A stretch of 64,000 nucleotides of DNA from positions 27,564,001 to 27,628,000 of the forward strand of contig NC_135064.1 in the NCBI RefSeq assembly GCF_051401765.1. The letters run 5' to 3'. The DNA comes from Calliopsis andreniformis. Taxonomy: Eukaryota > Arthropoda > Insecta > Hymenoptera > Andrenidae. Position numbers and translations under genes: made by a program. The notes under the pieces were generated by a model. It worked only from the letters and a program-made list of their open reading frames with translations, was not told the DNA's origin and did no database searches. The first letter of the stretch is position 1, and each line of letters opens with the position of its first letter. Positions 47,726 to 58,266 of this stretch are shown here, one piece after another.

Positions 47726-47929
47726 CGTTCCCGTTGCGAGATCTCTCCGACGATATGCTCCCGTTGTAATGATGGCGCCGAGAGTTGGTGCTCTCTAGAG
47801 GGAACGGTGATGCCTGTCGATGATTTGGTGTCAAGGTTGGCGGTGGCGTTGGGAACGGGGTTGTCGGGTTGTCTGTGGTCGCGGCGCCCTCCGTGTCCGA
47901 CCCTGTGCGATACGATCGGTCCCCGACAC
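47726..47929 (-). CDS. Putative 204-nt exon, Pro/Thr-rich linker of an unidentified protein
   Basis: The minus-strand acceptor TTTGCATTTTTCAG precedes 47,929. In phase 1 the frame is open for 67 codons to a GTACGC donor at 47,725, leaving phase 1. The peptide has RTGSDTEGAATTDNP, then PTTPFPTPPPTLTP, then a basic Ser/Asn part (NGSISSERSRNGN). Low-complexity Pro/Thr linkers of this kind join domains in cell-surface proteins. The donor is weak. Unspliced, the frame runs on to a stop at 47,568 through a hydrophobic run (VPLLCVLALRV), so this could instead be a last exon. A competing frame is also open up to a TAG at about 47,712. Confidence 0.45.
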
Positions 47930-50051
47930 CTGAAAAATGCAAATGTTCATTCTGTTAATATTTTCAATACATGAAGTTAAATTATTGCTTATTAACGCGT
48001 GTACCATTATGGACACTCTTGATAGGGTATAGGTAGGTAATTCATAAAAAATTAGTAAAACAGCGCTCTATGATTAAATTTGAAGGTAGTGGACGGTCGA
48101 CATTGATAACGTGACTCGACGGAACAGCGCCGCGATATCCGTCTTGTTAATTGCCAGATAATTGCCCCCGTTTGGAAGAACACGCGATCTAATTCACTAT
48201 TAAACTTCCTCCCGCTGACAAAGGACAAAGGGGCTGGAGACGATGGCGGATGGAGGTGGCGGGGATCGGGGTTAGTATAGAAGAGACGAGGGGATTGAAT
48301 CTTGTCGGTAATTAATGAGGAAAGTTTTACAAATAGCCGAAGGCAGAGTCACTAAACGCCTTAACGGACCGTGAATTCCATCCGCAAGCAAAATATCTCG
48401 CGAAAGTTAGTTTTTAATTGATAATTATCTTTCGCGGTATAAACGGTAATCAGGGGGCTTGTTCAGTTTCTCTGTACCTTCTGATTGCTTGCTATTCTTC
48501 AGTGGACTATAGACGCAGCAACAAAAAAGTGATGCTAATGAAATGAGAATTCTATAAAAATGTAGATGTATATACAGTGTTATTATTTGCATTTCGTGTA
48601 TTTTTTGAGGGGAAAATTAATCTGTTTAGAGTTCCAATACTTAGCTGTAGCAGCAAGTAGGTCTGTACGTACATATTTACATAGCACAAAGCATAGAGAG
48701 GCATTAAATAAGAACAGACAATGTTGACAATAAGTAGAAGTAGACCTTGCGTTACAGACACTAGACGTTATTAGTTTCCGTGTGAAGTCTCCCACAACGC
48801 TTTGATCTTCCCTACACGTCGGACTTCGTTTTTCTAAGATACTCACGACAAAGTAGCAGTGAGTGATTCTCTTGTTTACGACAAAGAAGACAAAGAAGAT
48901 AGGAATAGACCTCCACTACTTTAGCCTACAATGAAGCTTGAGCAGCAATATTATACACTCATGAAGAGCCAATAGATCCAACATGCAAACTAAACAAGTC
49001 TATCTCCACAACAAATAAAAATAGCTTTCCATAGTATACAATATTTATTCCCTATAAGCCAAAAATCCAATACAAACTACAAGCTCATAACACGTGGAGA
49101 CAGAAAACTGCAGAATGATTCCAGGAAACGTGGACAGTGAAAAATTCCTAGCGATAAGATACTGTATAACCTTTTTGGTTCGCAGCAATCCACCACCCAC
49201 GCTTCAAGGACTTGCCAGCTACTTTAGCGGCCACTCTGTACTAGTCTGTTCCAGAACGCCACGGGAGCCAGCGTTCCTCCGCGAAAACAGCGTCGCGACA
49301 ACGGGATAGACTTCCCCCCTTGTAACATCAAAGATCGGAAATGCTTTCAGCGGGGGTCACATGTGCGAGAGTAAGGAATCTGCCGAAGAAGCCTGGCCAC
49401 GATATAAAGAGAGATACGGGCAAGATGGGCAGCCTGATAGTCGAGACGTCTGAGAGAGCGAGTGGCCGAGGGCACGGCGCACCGACGCTGATATTGCTCG
49501 CATTAAACTTTCATATTCAATCTTGCCACCCACCGCTGGGCTCTTTCCCCTCGTCCCTGCCCTTAGCCGGAAGGTCGTGCCGCCGAGAGCAAGCTCGGCC
49601 TGGCTTCAACCCCACATGTAATTGTGTTATGCCCTCTTCTCTCCCTCCGAGCTCTCCTTCGCGTGCTCCTACGAGCTTTCCTCTCTTCTTCTCGCTCCAC
49701 CCGCCCCCTCCTGCTTCAGACTTCCCTGTGTACCTTCCTTACGCTTCGTGCCCGCAATTTCGTGCCACGTTTCTATGGATTGAATTTTGTAATTCGTGGT
49801 ACGGGACCTTGGAGAAGACTGACTTATGCTTCGTTACAAGAAGGTATATTCATATGGGTTAAGTCTGGGGCAAAGCTATGTCTAGGGAAGGCGCAGAATT
49901 GTTGTCAGATTCATTTTCAGGTACATTTTAGGTAGATTTAATGCAATCGTTCCTACAAATTGTCCGGCTCATAATTATCTGAAGGCCACACTGGTGTGGA
50001 TAGCTCACTTTATTGAGTAAGGTGAAGTCTTATAGATACTAGATAGTGAAA
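47930..50051. other. No gene recognised
   Basis: If the minus-strand model is right, this contains its upstream intron. I looked for Ig, fibronectin or transmembrane-coding exons on the minus strand and found none. A 173-codon plus-strand frame (49,341-49,862) is Pro/Ser/Arg-rich, lies in pyrimidine-rich DNA and is within chance length. Confidence 0.5.
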
Positions 50052-50142
50052 TGTGTCTTACTTAGTTTATTCTACTGGCATCGCTGCGTCTGACGTGGCT
50101 AACGCACGTCTGCATTAGAAAAAGACTTTAGAGTCAGACACA
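50052..50142 (+). repeat. Foldback element, copy D
   Basis: The left arm reads GTGTCTTACTTAG then TTTATTCTACTGGC; the right arm has GCATTAGAAAAAGAC followed by GAGTCAGACAC. The ends GTGTCT/AGACAC pair well, and the arm interior is more decayed than in copy B. The loop (CGTCTGACGTGGCTAACG) matches copy C. Downstream, ACACGAAG and CAATTT resemble the flank of copy B (AAACGAAG, TAATTTT), so the repeat unit probably extends past the hairpin. Confidence 0.6.
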
Positions 50143-50464
50143 CTCCACAGGTATTTCAAATGTATTTTAAAACTCGGACACGAAGATGCAATTTGGTCGG
50201 ACATTTCCATCTTGTTCTGGCATATAGAATCACCCCTACATGTTTGACATCTGTTATCAAAGACTATATATAATATATAGGCAGTAGAATAGTTACACTG
50301 ACATATTCTTCATAGTCATATGAAAAGTGCCTACTATCCTTAAGCGCTCCATTATCTGGTCGGCAGTGTGCAACTGATTGCTAGTGTTCTCACGCTTCTG
50401 GAACAAATGACAGGATAATTTGACAGGGCGCTAACGGGTAGCTTTGTAACTTCACCTTTCCTAC

Positions 50465-50570
50465 CTTGGCGATTCTTTATGATGTCGCGCATTGTAACGT
50501 TGGCAGTAAGCGAAGCGAGCGCACGACTGATAGCAAAATCGATAGTCCGCGAGGCATTCGGTCGCGCCGG
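50465..50570 (-). CDS. Candidate Cys-rich exon, unidentified
   Basis: The minus strand has a very strong acceptor (TATTATTTTTCTGTCTGCAG) before 50,570 and an AAG/GTAGGA donor after 50,465. From phase 1 the frame is open for 34 codons: GATECLADYRFCYQSC, then ARFAYCQRYNARHHKESP. Four Cys are spaced C-x6-C-x3-C-x5-C, which could be part of a disulfide-bonded domain. The exit phase is 2, so it does not join directly to the exon at 47.9 kb. A 181-codon plus-strand frame overlaps it. Evidence is the splice signals and frame only. Confidence 0.25.
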
Positions 50571-53394
50571 CTGCAGACAGAAAAATAATAGTGTTCTGTC
50601 CGGTATTCACTGCGTGATCAGCTATAGAATCACTTTGATTCCGCTGCGCCAGCACCACGGAGAGTTTATTGTGCGCTCCGCTGTTGATTGGAAATATTGG
50701 TTCGTTGTTTACCTTTATACGGGGCACCGAGTGTCTCAGAACAATGTCCTCGGCACAGCGCGCTGTTTCACAAGACCATCACCAGCGCACAGTGCTTGCC
50801 TTTTGTTCGCCCCCGAACAATCTTGCAAGTACCTGTCGAAATCTGTCAATTACGCCGCCGTATTTACGTACACGCGCGTGTCCACACTCGCGCTGATCGA
50901 AACAAATAACGCTCGACGCTTGCTCGTATCGGAGCTCGATTTATCGTCATATTTCCAGAAATTCCTTTTTTCACCGTCGTCGCACCCTCGTGTCCGGGCC
51001 TGCATCGAGCCCGATGAAATATGACCGATCCATTTGTCTTCGACCTACTCTTCGATGGAGCATAATGTGTCGCACGAAACTACTAGAGCCACTTGCACGA
51101 GTGGCTTTATTATACCCTAATACATTTATTGATTTTCTGGTTCATTAGATGAAATAAAAATTTAAGATACCACCATTTTATATCTATACTGAACAGTAGA
51201 AGACCACATTCTTTGATGGAGACTACTCAGTATGAGTTAGGAAAATATGTCCTTGTCTTAATATCTACTACTTGTTTCCCTACACTTTCATTGAGCTGTA
51301 CTACTGAAATCGCAATAGGAACGAAACATAAATGGCCATTAGATGTTACTTATTCCTTCAACAAATTCTTCTAGAAGTGCACTAAATAAACTAGTAGCGA
51401 CATAAAGACGCCACGATGGGGGATAACTTCTGGCCTCCAGCAACCCCTCTACTTTGTCCCAAACTATAATCCCCAAAGAGCCACCACAATCTTTATACTC
51501 TAGAATCCGCTACAAATCACGGACAACCTGTTCCCTCAATCCCCCTTTCTCGATGCTTTCAGAGGCCACAGGCTTCAACCGGAAATCATACTCCCCAGAA
51601 CAATCGGAAGGATTGATCCCGGGAGCGATCGCAAAGGGGGGTGGTGGGGTGGGGCGGCGCTGTTGTTCGCGTCAGTCGCGTCTTTGACCGTGCGAGTTCC
51701 TTCAGCTCGACGGGAATTCCTTTCGCAGGCTGGTGAGCGCGCAAACGGGCTGACACGAGGAGAACTGTCGCAGCCTCTGTGCCACGCCGGGGGTGGATTT
51801 TGTTTGTAGGGGATCGTTGCCATGGCAGCGGGCCGCTGCGCTCGCTCGGCCATCGAATGCACCTTGGACCGGCACAGCTCGCCACGGTTGCCTTCTACGG
51901 CCGACCGAGCTTGCGGAAAAGTTCGCCGCCGGCGCTTTCGCGAGCCTCCCCCCGTTAATTCCGCCGCCGTAGGACACGGTCGCGTGCAACTTCCTCAGCG
52001 TGGCCGCATCAATTTCGCCGGGAATTTCGCTGGTAACCGCGATGCAAATGCAGACACTCTCCCCGAGGATTTCGCTTGCGATGGGATGGGACGCGTTTGT
52101 CTTAAATTTCCGACGAATCGAACGCTCCGCGCTTGAATTTTCATTCGTGGGGCGAGCCGTGTCTTCGAGCTTTGTAGCCTTTGGAAGTGTGACTTTTCAG
52201 GGTATAACTTTCAAGTGAATTCGAAGGCGGGGAATATTTGAATTTTAGGGGTTGAGGCGATGAGAAGGACGAAGGGAGAAAATTGTTTGGGTGATTGAAC
52301 AGCTTTCCTTTTTCTTATATTTTTCGAGAGTTTATTGTAAGCTTGAGGTTCTGGAGTGGCATAAATGTAGGAAGAAGATTGAAGAATAAGCTTCCGTCTG
52401 ACTCTATTAGCAATATGAGATGCAATATAGAAGATAAATATTGATAGAGCTAAGCAGGGGGGTCTAATCTCTTCCCAATCTACGAAATTTGCTCCATCGA
52501 ATGAATTCCCTCAATTACTCGCGAATAGTGTTACACACGAGGAAACCCTGTTCGATCTGGTAACTTGACGATTAATTTCGAGCGCTGGTAACTTTATGCG
52601 TTTCGGTTAACGAAGGGCATTTGACGAGGGTCGTGCTGAAATATGACTATCGGAAGATAGATGGGGGTTAAAATAAATTGCTTATATCCCCCAGATTTGT
52701 TCAACGGTTTAATAACCTATATAATCTTTTACAATGAATAAAACATATCCCAAAAGCAGAGTAGTTAAAAAATGTTAACAAGAAACAGCCAAATAAAGAG
52801 CTAAAATATTTTTTCATCCAAGTACCTACCATCGAAGAATCATATTCAGGGAACAATTATTTATTGTTTTAGAAGCAGTAAACTGGTCATCGAATATGCC
52901 ATAGCCTCCTCCGATGACAAATATGGGTCCACCGAAATTTGAATACCATCGGCGCGTTCGAGTCTAGCCCTTCCCTCCCGACAGTCCCTAAATCAATATG
53001 AAGCTTTCACCGAGCGACGTAGGGGAGCCATCGGGAAGAGGACATGTCCACAGGAAGGGGCTCATCGGGAACCGGCGTTTCGAAATTTAATATAGAAGGG
53101 AGGGAGCTAAGATTCGCCGTGATGCCTCGCAAAATTGTTTGCGTGAAAGATCGAATTCGATTTCGAAACGAAACCCCTCCGAACATCTGCGTGGGATTTT
53201 TGGGGAAAATTAAGGAACCCTAAACCAATAAAAATATATAGCGATAATAATGAATCCTACGTAACCGTCGCGAGTTATTCTTGATTGATTCACAATATCG
53301 TGCAGTGCAATATTTTATCACATAATAAATGTTTAGTTATTCCATATTCTTATACGTTTAATTAAATCTATCCGTTTGAATTTCTTTCCTTTTC
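50571..53394. other. No gene recognised; CpG-rich patch at 51.57-52.15 kb
   Basis: A CpG-rich patch at about 51,570-52,150 contains an ATG in strong context at 51,822 (GCCATGGC) opening 104 codons, preceded by a TTTGTTTGTAG acceptor-like site. The predicted peptide is Arg-rich and unrecognised. The patch could be a promoter or enhancer. The rest is AT-rich without visible features. Confidence 0.45.
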
Positions 53395-53485
53395 AGCTCC
53401 TAATCGATCTATCAGGAAACATGGAGCACCTAGAAACGTGCGACGAAGCGGGAGGGAAGCACAAAGGGCGGCCAGGAAAATAGTC
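53395..53485 (+). CDS. Candidate plus-strand exon, weak
   Basis: A good acceptor (TTTCTTTCCTTTTCAG) ends at 53,394. In phase 0 the frame reads LLIDLSGNMEHLETC then DEAGGKHKGRPGK and a stop, which would make it a 28-residue terminal exon. Another frame from phase 1 stays open for about 430 bases but is unnaturally Arg-rich; it meets a GTGAGA donor near 53,729. I cannot choose between these, and neither matches a known family. Confidence 0.22.
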
Positions 53486-56400
53486 GTAAGGGCTTGTAGC
53501 GACACAATGTGTCTTTTCGCTAACTGTCATATGCATAGGGAACAACGGGGGCCGTCTGCGCGGTGGCTGCTATCGAAAAGCAATTTCCCAGACGTCAAAT
53601 GGAATGGAATCGAGTCGGGGAAAGAAAGTTCGGTGACGTTTTCGTCGGTAACCCCCCGGCCCGTGGCTCGAGATCACTTTCACGGCGTGAGAGTGAGACT
53701 TCAAAAAAAACGAGGAACGAGGGGGAAGGTGAGAGAAGTCGGGGTGGGGGATAAGGGGGTGGGAAGATGGGAAGAAATGGCGGAGGAGAAGCCGTATCTT
53801 CAACAGGTGCAAAGTGTCGTCCGTTGAAAGGGCCACTACTCGTTTCGCCTCCCACCCTTTACCACGTTCCTCTTCTTTCCGCTTCTTAAACCGCAAGCTC
53901 TTTGATAAAAGGCCTGAAGCATCTTTGGGGAAAACCGGGAGCGTCCCAACACCCAGTAATAATAAGTCGATGCTCCATTCGGGAATGTAATATATCTTCT
54001 AATCAGTCTGAGCGTTGCCATGGCGTCTTTTTCCCCCAGTGAAATTGTGTGTATATAGCTTGGCTTGTATAACGCTAAAAACGAAATATTCTCCTCATTT
54101 AGTTTTAAAGAGGAAGTATCCCAGTTCAGAGCTTTATGGTTTTGAAGGAATTATGGGGTTGTGCATGACATCCTTTTGTACAGGTACCTGTTCAGTCATG
54201 TTGCTCAGAGATCCCCATGTTTCTGTTCCTGTTGTACCGTACTTTCCTTTTACTGTTGACCATAAAAAAGCTACTCCAGTCCCATATAGCAGGTTCTTGT
54301 ATTCTCTCAGTTATTAAATTTTTAACTATAGGTTGTATAAGGCACTCCAAAATATGTGGACATTATTTTGGGGATATATCGAGAATGAAAAAGTAATTAG
54401 AATTATTTATATAAATAATGGTCTTTAAAATCAGCTAAATGCGCCAGCTATTCCATAAAAATTTCAGTACCGAGCTAAAGGAAGAAATTCAGCAAAATTC
54501 ATCTATGAAGCAATTACCTGCGTTGTTTATAGCACTATTAATTCTTCAAAATTGTCGCAGCTCTTTCTAAAACGTGCAGCCGCGTCTCCAAGTTGTCAAA
54601 GAGCTTTCACGGAGAAACGATGTTTCAACGGCGCTCAACGAGCCGTCCTCCGTTTCGAGTGTCGCTGCGCACCGTCTACTTGACCCGCGAAAGATAACAA
54701 AAGAGAGTGGAAAGCGAGCAGCCACTTTTTAGGGTGCTTTCGCAGCTCGCAAGGGGGTAAACCAACGGTGACGAAAATTAAACGTCGGATCAGAAACGTG
54801 GACGCTGTCGCTGACATCGCGCACACGGAAGAGGGAAGAGAGCGGACGAATTACCATTTCGAGCCCCTAGGGGGAGGTCATGCCTTGCTGTGATTTCGTT
54901 CCATGCGCTCGCAATAAAGGAGATCACGGTTGCTTCGTGCCACTAACTCAAAAATCGCATTTTTCGACTTTTATTCCTTCTTTACTGGAACTCTAAACTT
55001 CTCTATAATAACAACCTCTAAAAAGTTAAAAAAACACAGAATAGTAGATTTTTCATATCGTTTCATTGTAGCTTTTTAATTTGCAATCAAAGAGTTTCTA
55101 ATCTTTTTACGAAATGAGTGGTACGAGAACTACCAGTCATATTTCCGTGTTCAATCTCAGCCTACAGATCAATCTCGTCGCTAAATCTATAAAACTTCGC
55201 GATATTGTATAAGACAAACTGTTTTGTCTCCCAGGAATAACAACGTCGAGGAGCTGCATTCGATTATATTTGTCCGTGCCTTTAATTTTCTCCCCCTTTC
55301 CAGCTCGCTTAAGCGAGCCGTGTTTCCCATCGCCGCTTCGTCTTGAAACGGTGCGTGTTTTCCACGAGGAATCGACAGTAACGGAGAATATCAAATAAGA
55401 AACGTAGGAAAACTTGCATGCGATCGAAGAGAAACTTCCTTAGGTGGCTGACCAACGGTATGTTTCCAGCTATCGCGATCGCTCGAGCCCAGCTACATAT
55501 CAATAAGTAATTCATACGACTCGATGATGAAAAAAGTTCTGCCAGCTTTCGTGAAATATGTATTACAACGCGGATGTAACAACCGTTCATTACGGTGGAA
55601 AATATCACGGTTCGTTGCTAGAGGAGTTGGTATTTCCGACGGAAAATACGGAACGCTGAAATTTCAATTTTTCCTTCCCTTCGTCTCTGCATCTCCATTC
55701 GTTCTCACCTGAATGGAGCGCATTAAAATATTTTCTAGCTGTTTGGCTGAAAATCGGAATAATTCAGGGAACGAGACGCGCGAATCGTCGATTTCGCGAC
55801 GTCCAGCGAAATCGTTCGAGAGTAATCGCGCTCGTTCCTGGACGTAGCCGATGAGGGACGATTATGCAATCGCCTGGTGACGTAAAACTAATTTAAAACG
55901 TTAATGTCTCGACACGGTTGTCGGCTGAAAAGGGAACGTAAACAGACGCCGATGACTTAATAGAAAATCGAGCGACGCAGTCGAGGGAACACGCAGAATT
56001 GGATGCCAAACGCAGCTTCCGTAGACACTGCGCTGCGTCTTCGAGCTGTTTCGACACAGTGGACAACACCATTGTGTTGCACTTTATATTTACTCTTTAG
56101 TTGCGGCACAGTCTGAAAGGCTGTTGACATCTGTCGTGGTTTGACATTAACGATAGTAATAGAAATCAAGAAGCTAGAATTTTATTGGATATTCGACGAC
56201 AGGTGGGAGAGAAATTAAACGGGAGCTTTAAATAATAAAAACTGTATAGACTCATCCCTTAATTTGCTACCGCCTGCTGTAGAACACTTTATCCAGAGCT
56301 GGAGGGAAACAATTTCTGAATAATCCTAAACCATTCCTCCTCCAGCTAAAGCAATCCTCTGATTGTGGAATGACGTTCCTAATATCAATTGTTTTCCTAG

Positions 56401-58183
56401 TCACACCATTTAACAAGTGAAAGAAACAAGTCTTAACCGAGTCGCCTCGCGAGGAGAACAGACGATGTCGCTTAACGCAATTAAAATAGTAATAGTATTT
56501 TAGGGTCCCTTCTGGAAAGGAGATTTAATGCTAGTTTCCGGACACGAAACAATCTCAGCTATGCGGCTGGTAATGTATCAAATAGATTAGAAGATCTAAA
56601 CCTGCGGCATTACGGTCCCGGAAACGGCGCCCTCGTAACGTATTTCAACGGGTTATCGTTCGCGGCGGAACACAGCCGCGCGGTGCCGAGATGTGCATTG
56701 TTAAACAGCGAACTCGGTAAATTCATTATAACGCAACTACTTCGGGCAAACTCTCCGCTCTCAGTCCGCTCCCAGGGATTGATTTTACCGCTTTACTTCG
56801 GAATCAGCCCTGTTGGTGAACTTAACGAAATCTTCCACGCCGTTTCGAGCTTGAACTGAGAGCTAGTTCGCTGGGTATCGTTTAATAAGTGATCCAGCGG
56901 AACGTATGTGTCCCACTTTCTTCGTGTAACAGTAAGTTGCCACTTAATCTGGTAGTAGAAGATTGCTTTGGCTTGTAATCGACTTAGGGGTGCATGTTTT
57001 TAATATTATTGGTCTGAGGTTCGATTGAAGAACTTCATGAAAAAGGTAACTTTTAACGAGGAAAATATTACAGTTAATAGCTTGAGGTATTTTGCTAGTA
57101 TTAGTTATCGCTAGTATTACGATAATCCAAATGCGAACGACGATGAAAGTCTCGAGTACAGTTTCAGCTCCAAGTGACTTCAGACATAAGTCTGAAGTAG
57201 TAAAAGATTGACATGTAAGTCTCGGGAAGTGTGAAGTGCGAAGTTCAAGCAGTTTAGTACAGGAGTTCGAAAAGTCATGTTTCAAAAGTCACGATGCTCT
57301 GTCCGATAGTTCTAGTAATCTTCTGCAGTATTTTAGCTAGAAAAAATGAATGTGTTTTACGTCTGTTACGCTGCAAATAACTTTGTTTGAAATATCTGCT
57401 AATGAAGTGACTATAGCGGGAGAAACTTCAAAGCACAAACTTCAATATTTAATATTTGACAAATAATTGAATGTTCTGAGCAAAATGAAATTCATTTGAA
57501 AGAGGAAATTACTTGAAAGTTGGACGAATTAATATAAAGCCTCATAATACCGAATAATAATCATTAATCATTAGCAGTAATCCATAAGCAAAATTATTAT
57601 TAATAACACATGTAGTTAAAATTACCAATAAAATCACTGCAATATTACATGCATCAATCTTTCATGAGCAAGTCCTCAATACCTCGATTTTATAGAGTTG
57701 GACTAATCAATCAGATCTTTCTTTATCTTGTTCTCTTAGATAATTATAAATATAACCCTGGGAAGGACTTGGAGCTCACTCGTTCCCTGCCCCCTGACCT
57801 TTTTGATCCCCTTCCTCACGACAGAATTGTTCTCCTGATCCCTGTCTCAGTACATTGTTCTAGTCTGACACGATACTGGGACATATCACTGAATGCCAGC
57901 GACCACAATATCCAAGCTCACTTTTCTCCTTTCATCAAATTTCTCAAAAAATCCAATTCACTATTGAAAGTCTCTCAAAACTATGCTCCCGTCAAATGGC
58001 AGACGTTGTTCATAAATCCGCGAGGCCTGTCAGAATACAAACGGCGAAGACAGGCTATCCATTCGTTTCGCGGCTGCGAGGGCCTACGCAGGGTAACTCG
58101 TGCGCGAGCTCACTTAATAATGCAGATAGGGAATACTCGTGGTCCCGGCCAGCGCCGCGTGTAAGTCATGATTAATATTTCAG
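53486..58183. other. No gene recognised
   Basis: No supported gene. Purine-rich DNA lies at 53,690-53,800. A possible minus-strand recursive splice site at 55,709 and a palindrome at 57,177 are given as findings. A 171-codon plus-strand frame (57,649-58,164) contains an acceptor-like site at 57,848 and ends at a GTAAGT donor at 58,161, but its peptide is unrecognised and its length is within chance. Confidence 0.5.
57177..57198. repeat. Perfect palindrome, 9-bp arms
   Basis: ACTTCAGAC and GTCTGAAGT flank a four-base loop (ATAA). The stretch ATAAGTCTGAAGTAGT resembles the right arm of foldback copy C (ATAAGTCTGAGGT), so this may be a very decayed or partial relative of that family. The rest of the consensus is not visible here. 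Confidence 0.55.
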
Positions 58184-58266
58184 GTGTCGACCGCGGAAAA
58201 GCAGGGGGTTAGCGTAGCGCTTTCGAGGGGTTGCCGGGGGGTGGTCGAAGCGCTAGGACCCCGACG
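58184..58266 (+). CDS. Candidate 83-nt plus-strand exon
   Basis: AATATTTCAG precedes 58,184 and a good GTAAGA donor follows 58,266 (exon end CCCCGACG). Only one frame is open across it, giving VSTAEKQGVSVALSRG then CRGVVEALGPR, entering in phase 0 and leaving in phase 2. A strong GTAAGT donor lies only 23 bases upstream of the acceptor, too close to form an intron. The two sites would have to belong to alternative transcripts, or one is chance. No family recognised. Confidence 0.25.

Noticed and set aside
50479..51024. Longest open frame, 181 codons on the plus strand
   Set aside because: About one frame of this length is expected by chance in 64 kb on two strands. The peptide matches nothing I know, and a minus-strand frame with a better splice signal overlaps it.
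51822..52136. 104-codon plus-strand frame with strong ATG context
   Set aside because: It lies in a CpG-rich patch where long frames are common. The peptide is Arg-rich and unrecognised.
57649..58164. 171-codon plus-strand frame ending at a GTAAGT donor
   Set aside because: The first half is low-quality AT-rich sequence. An acceptor at 57,848 might define an exon, but no partner exon or family supports it.
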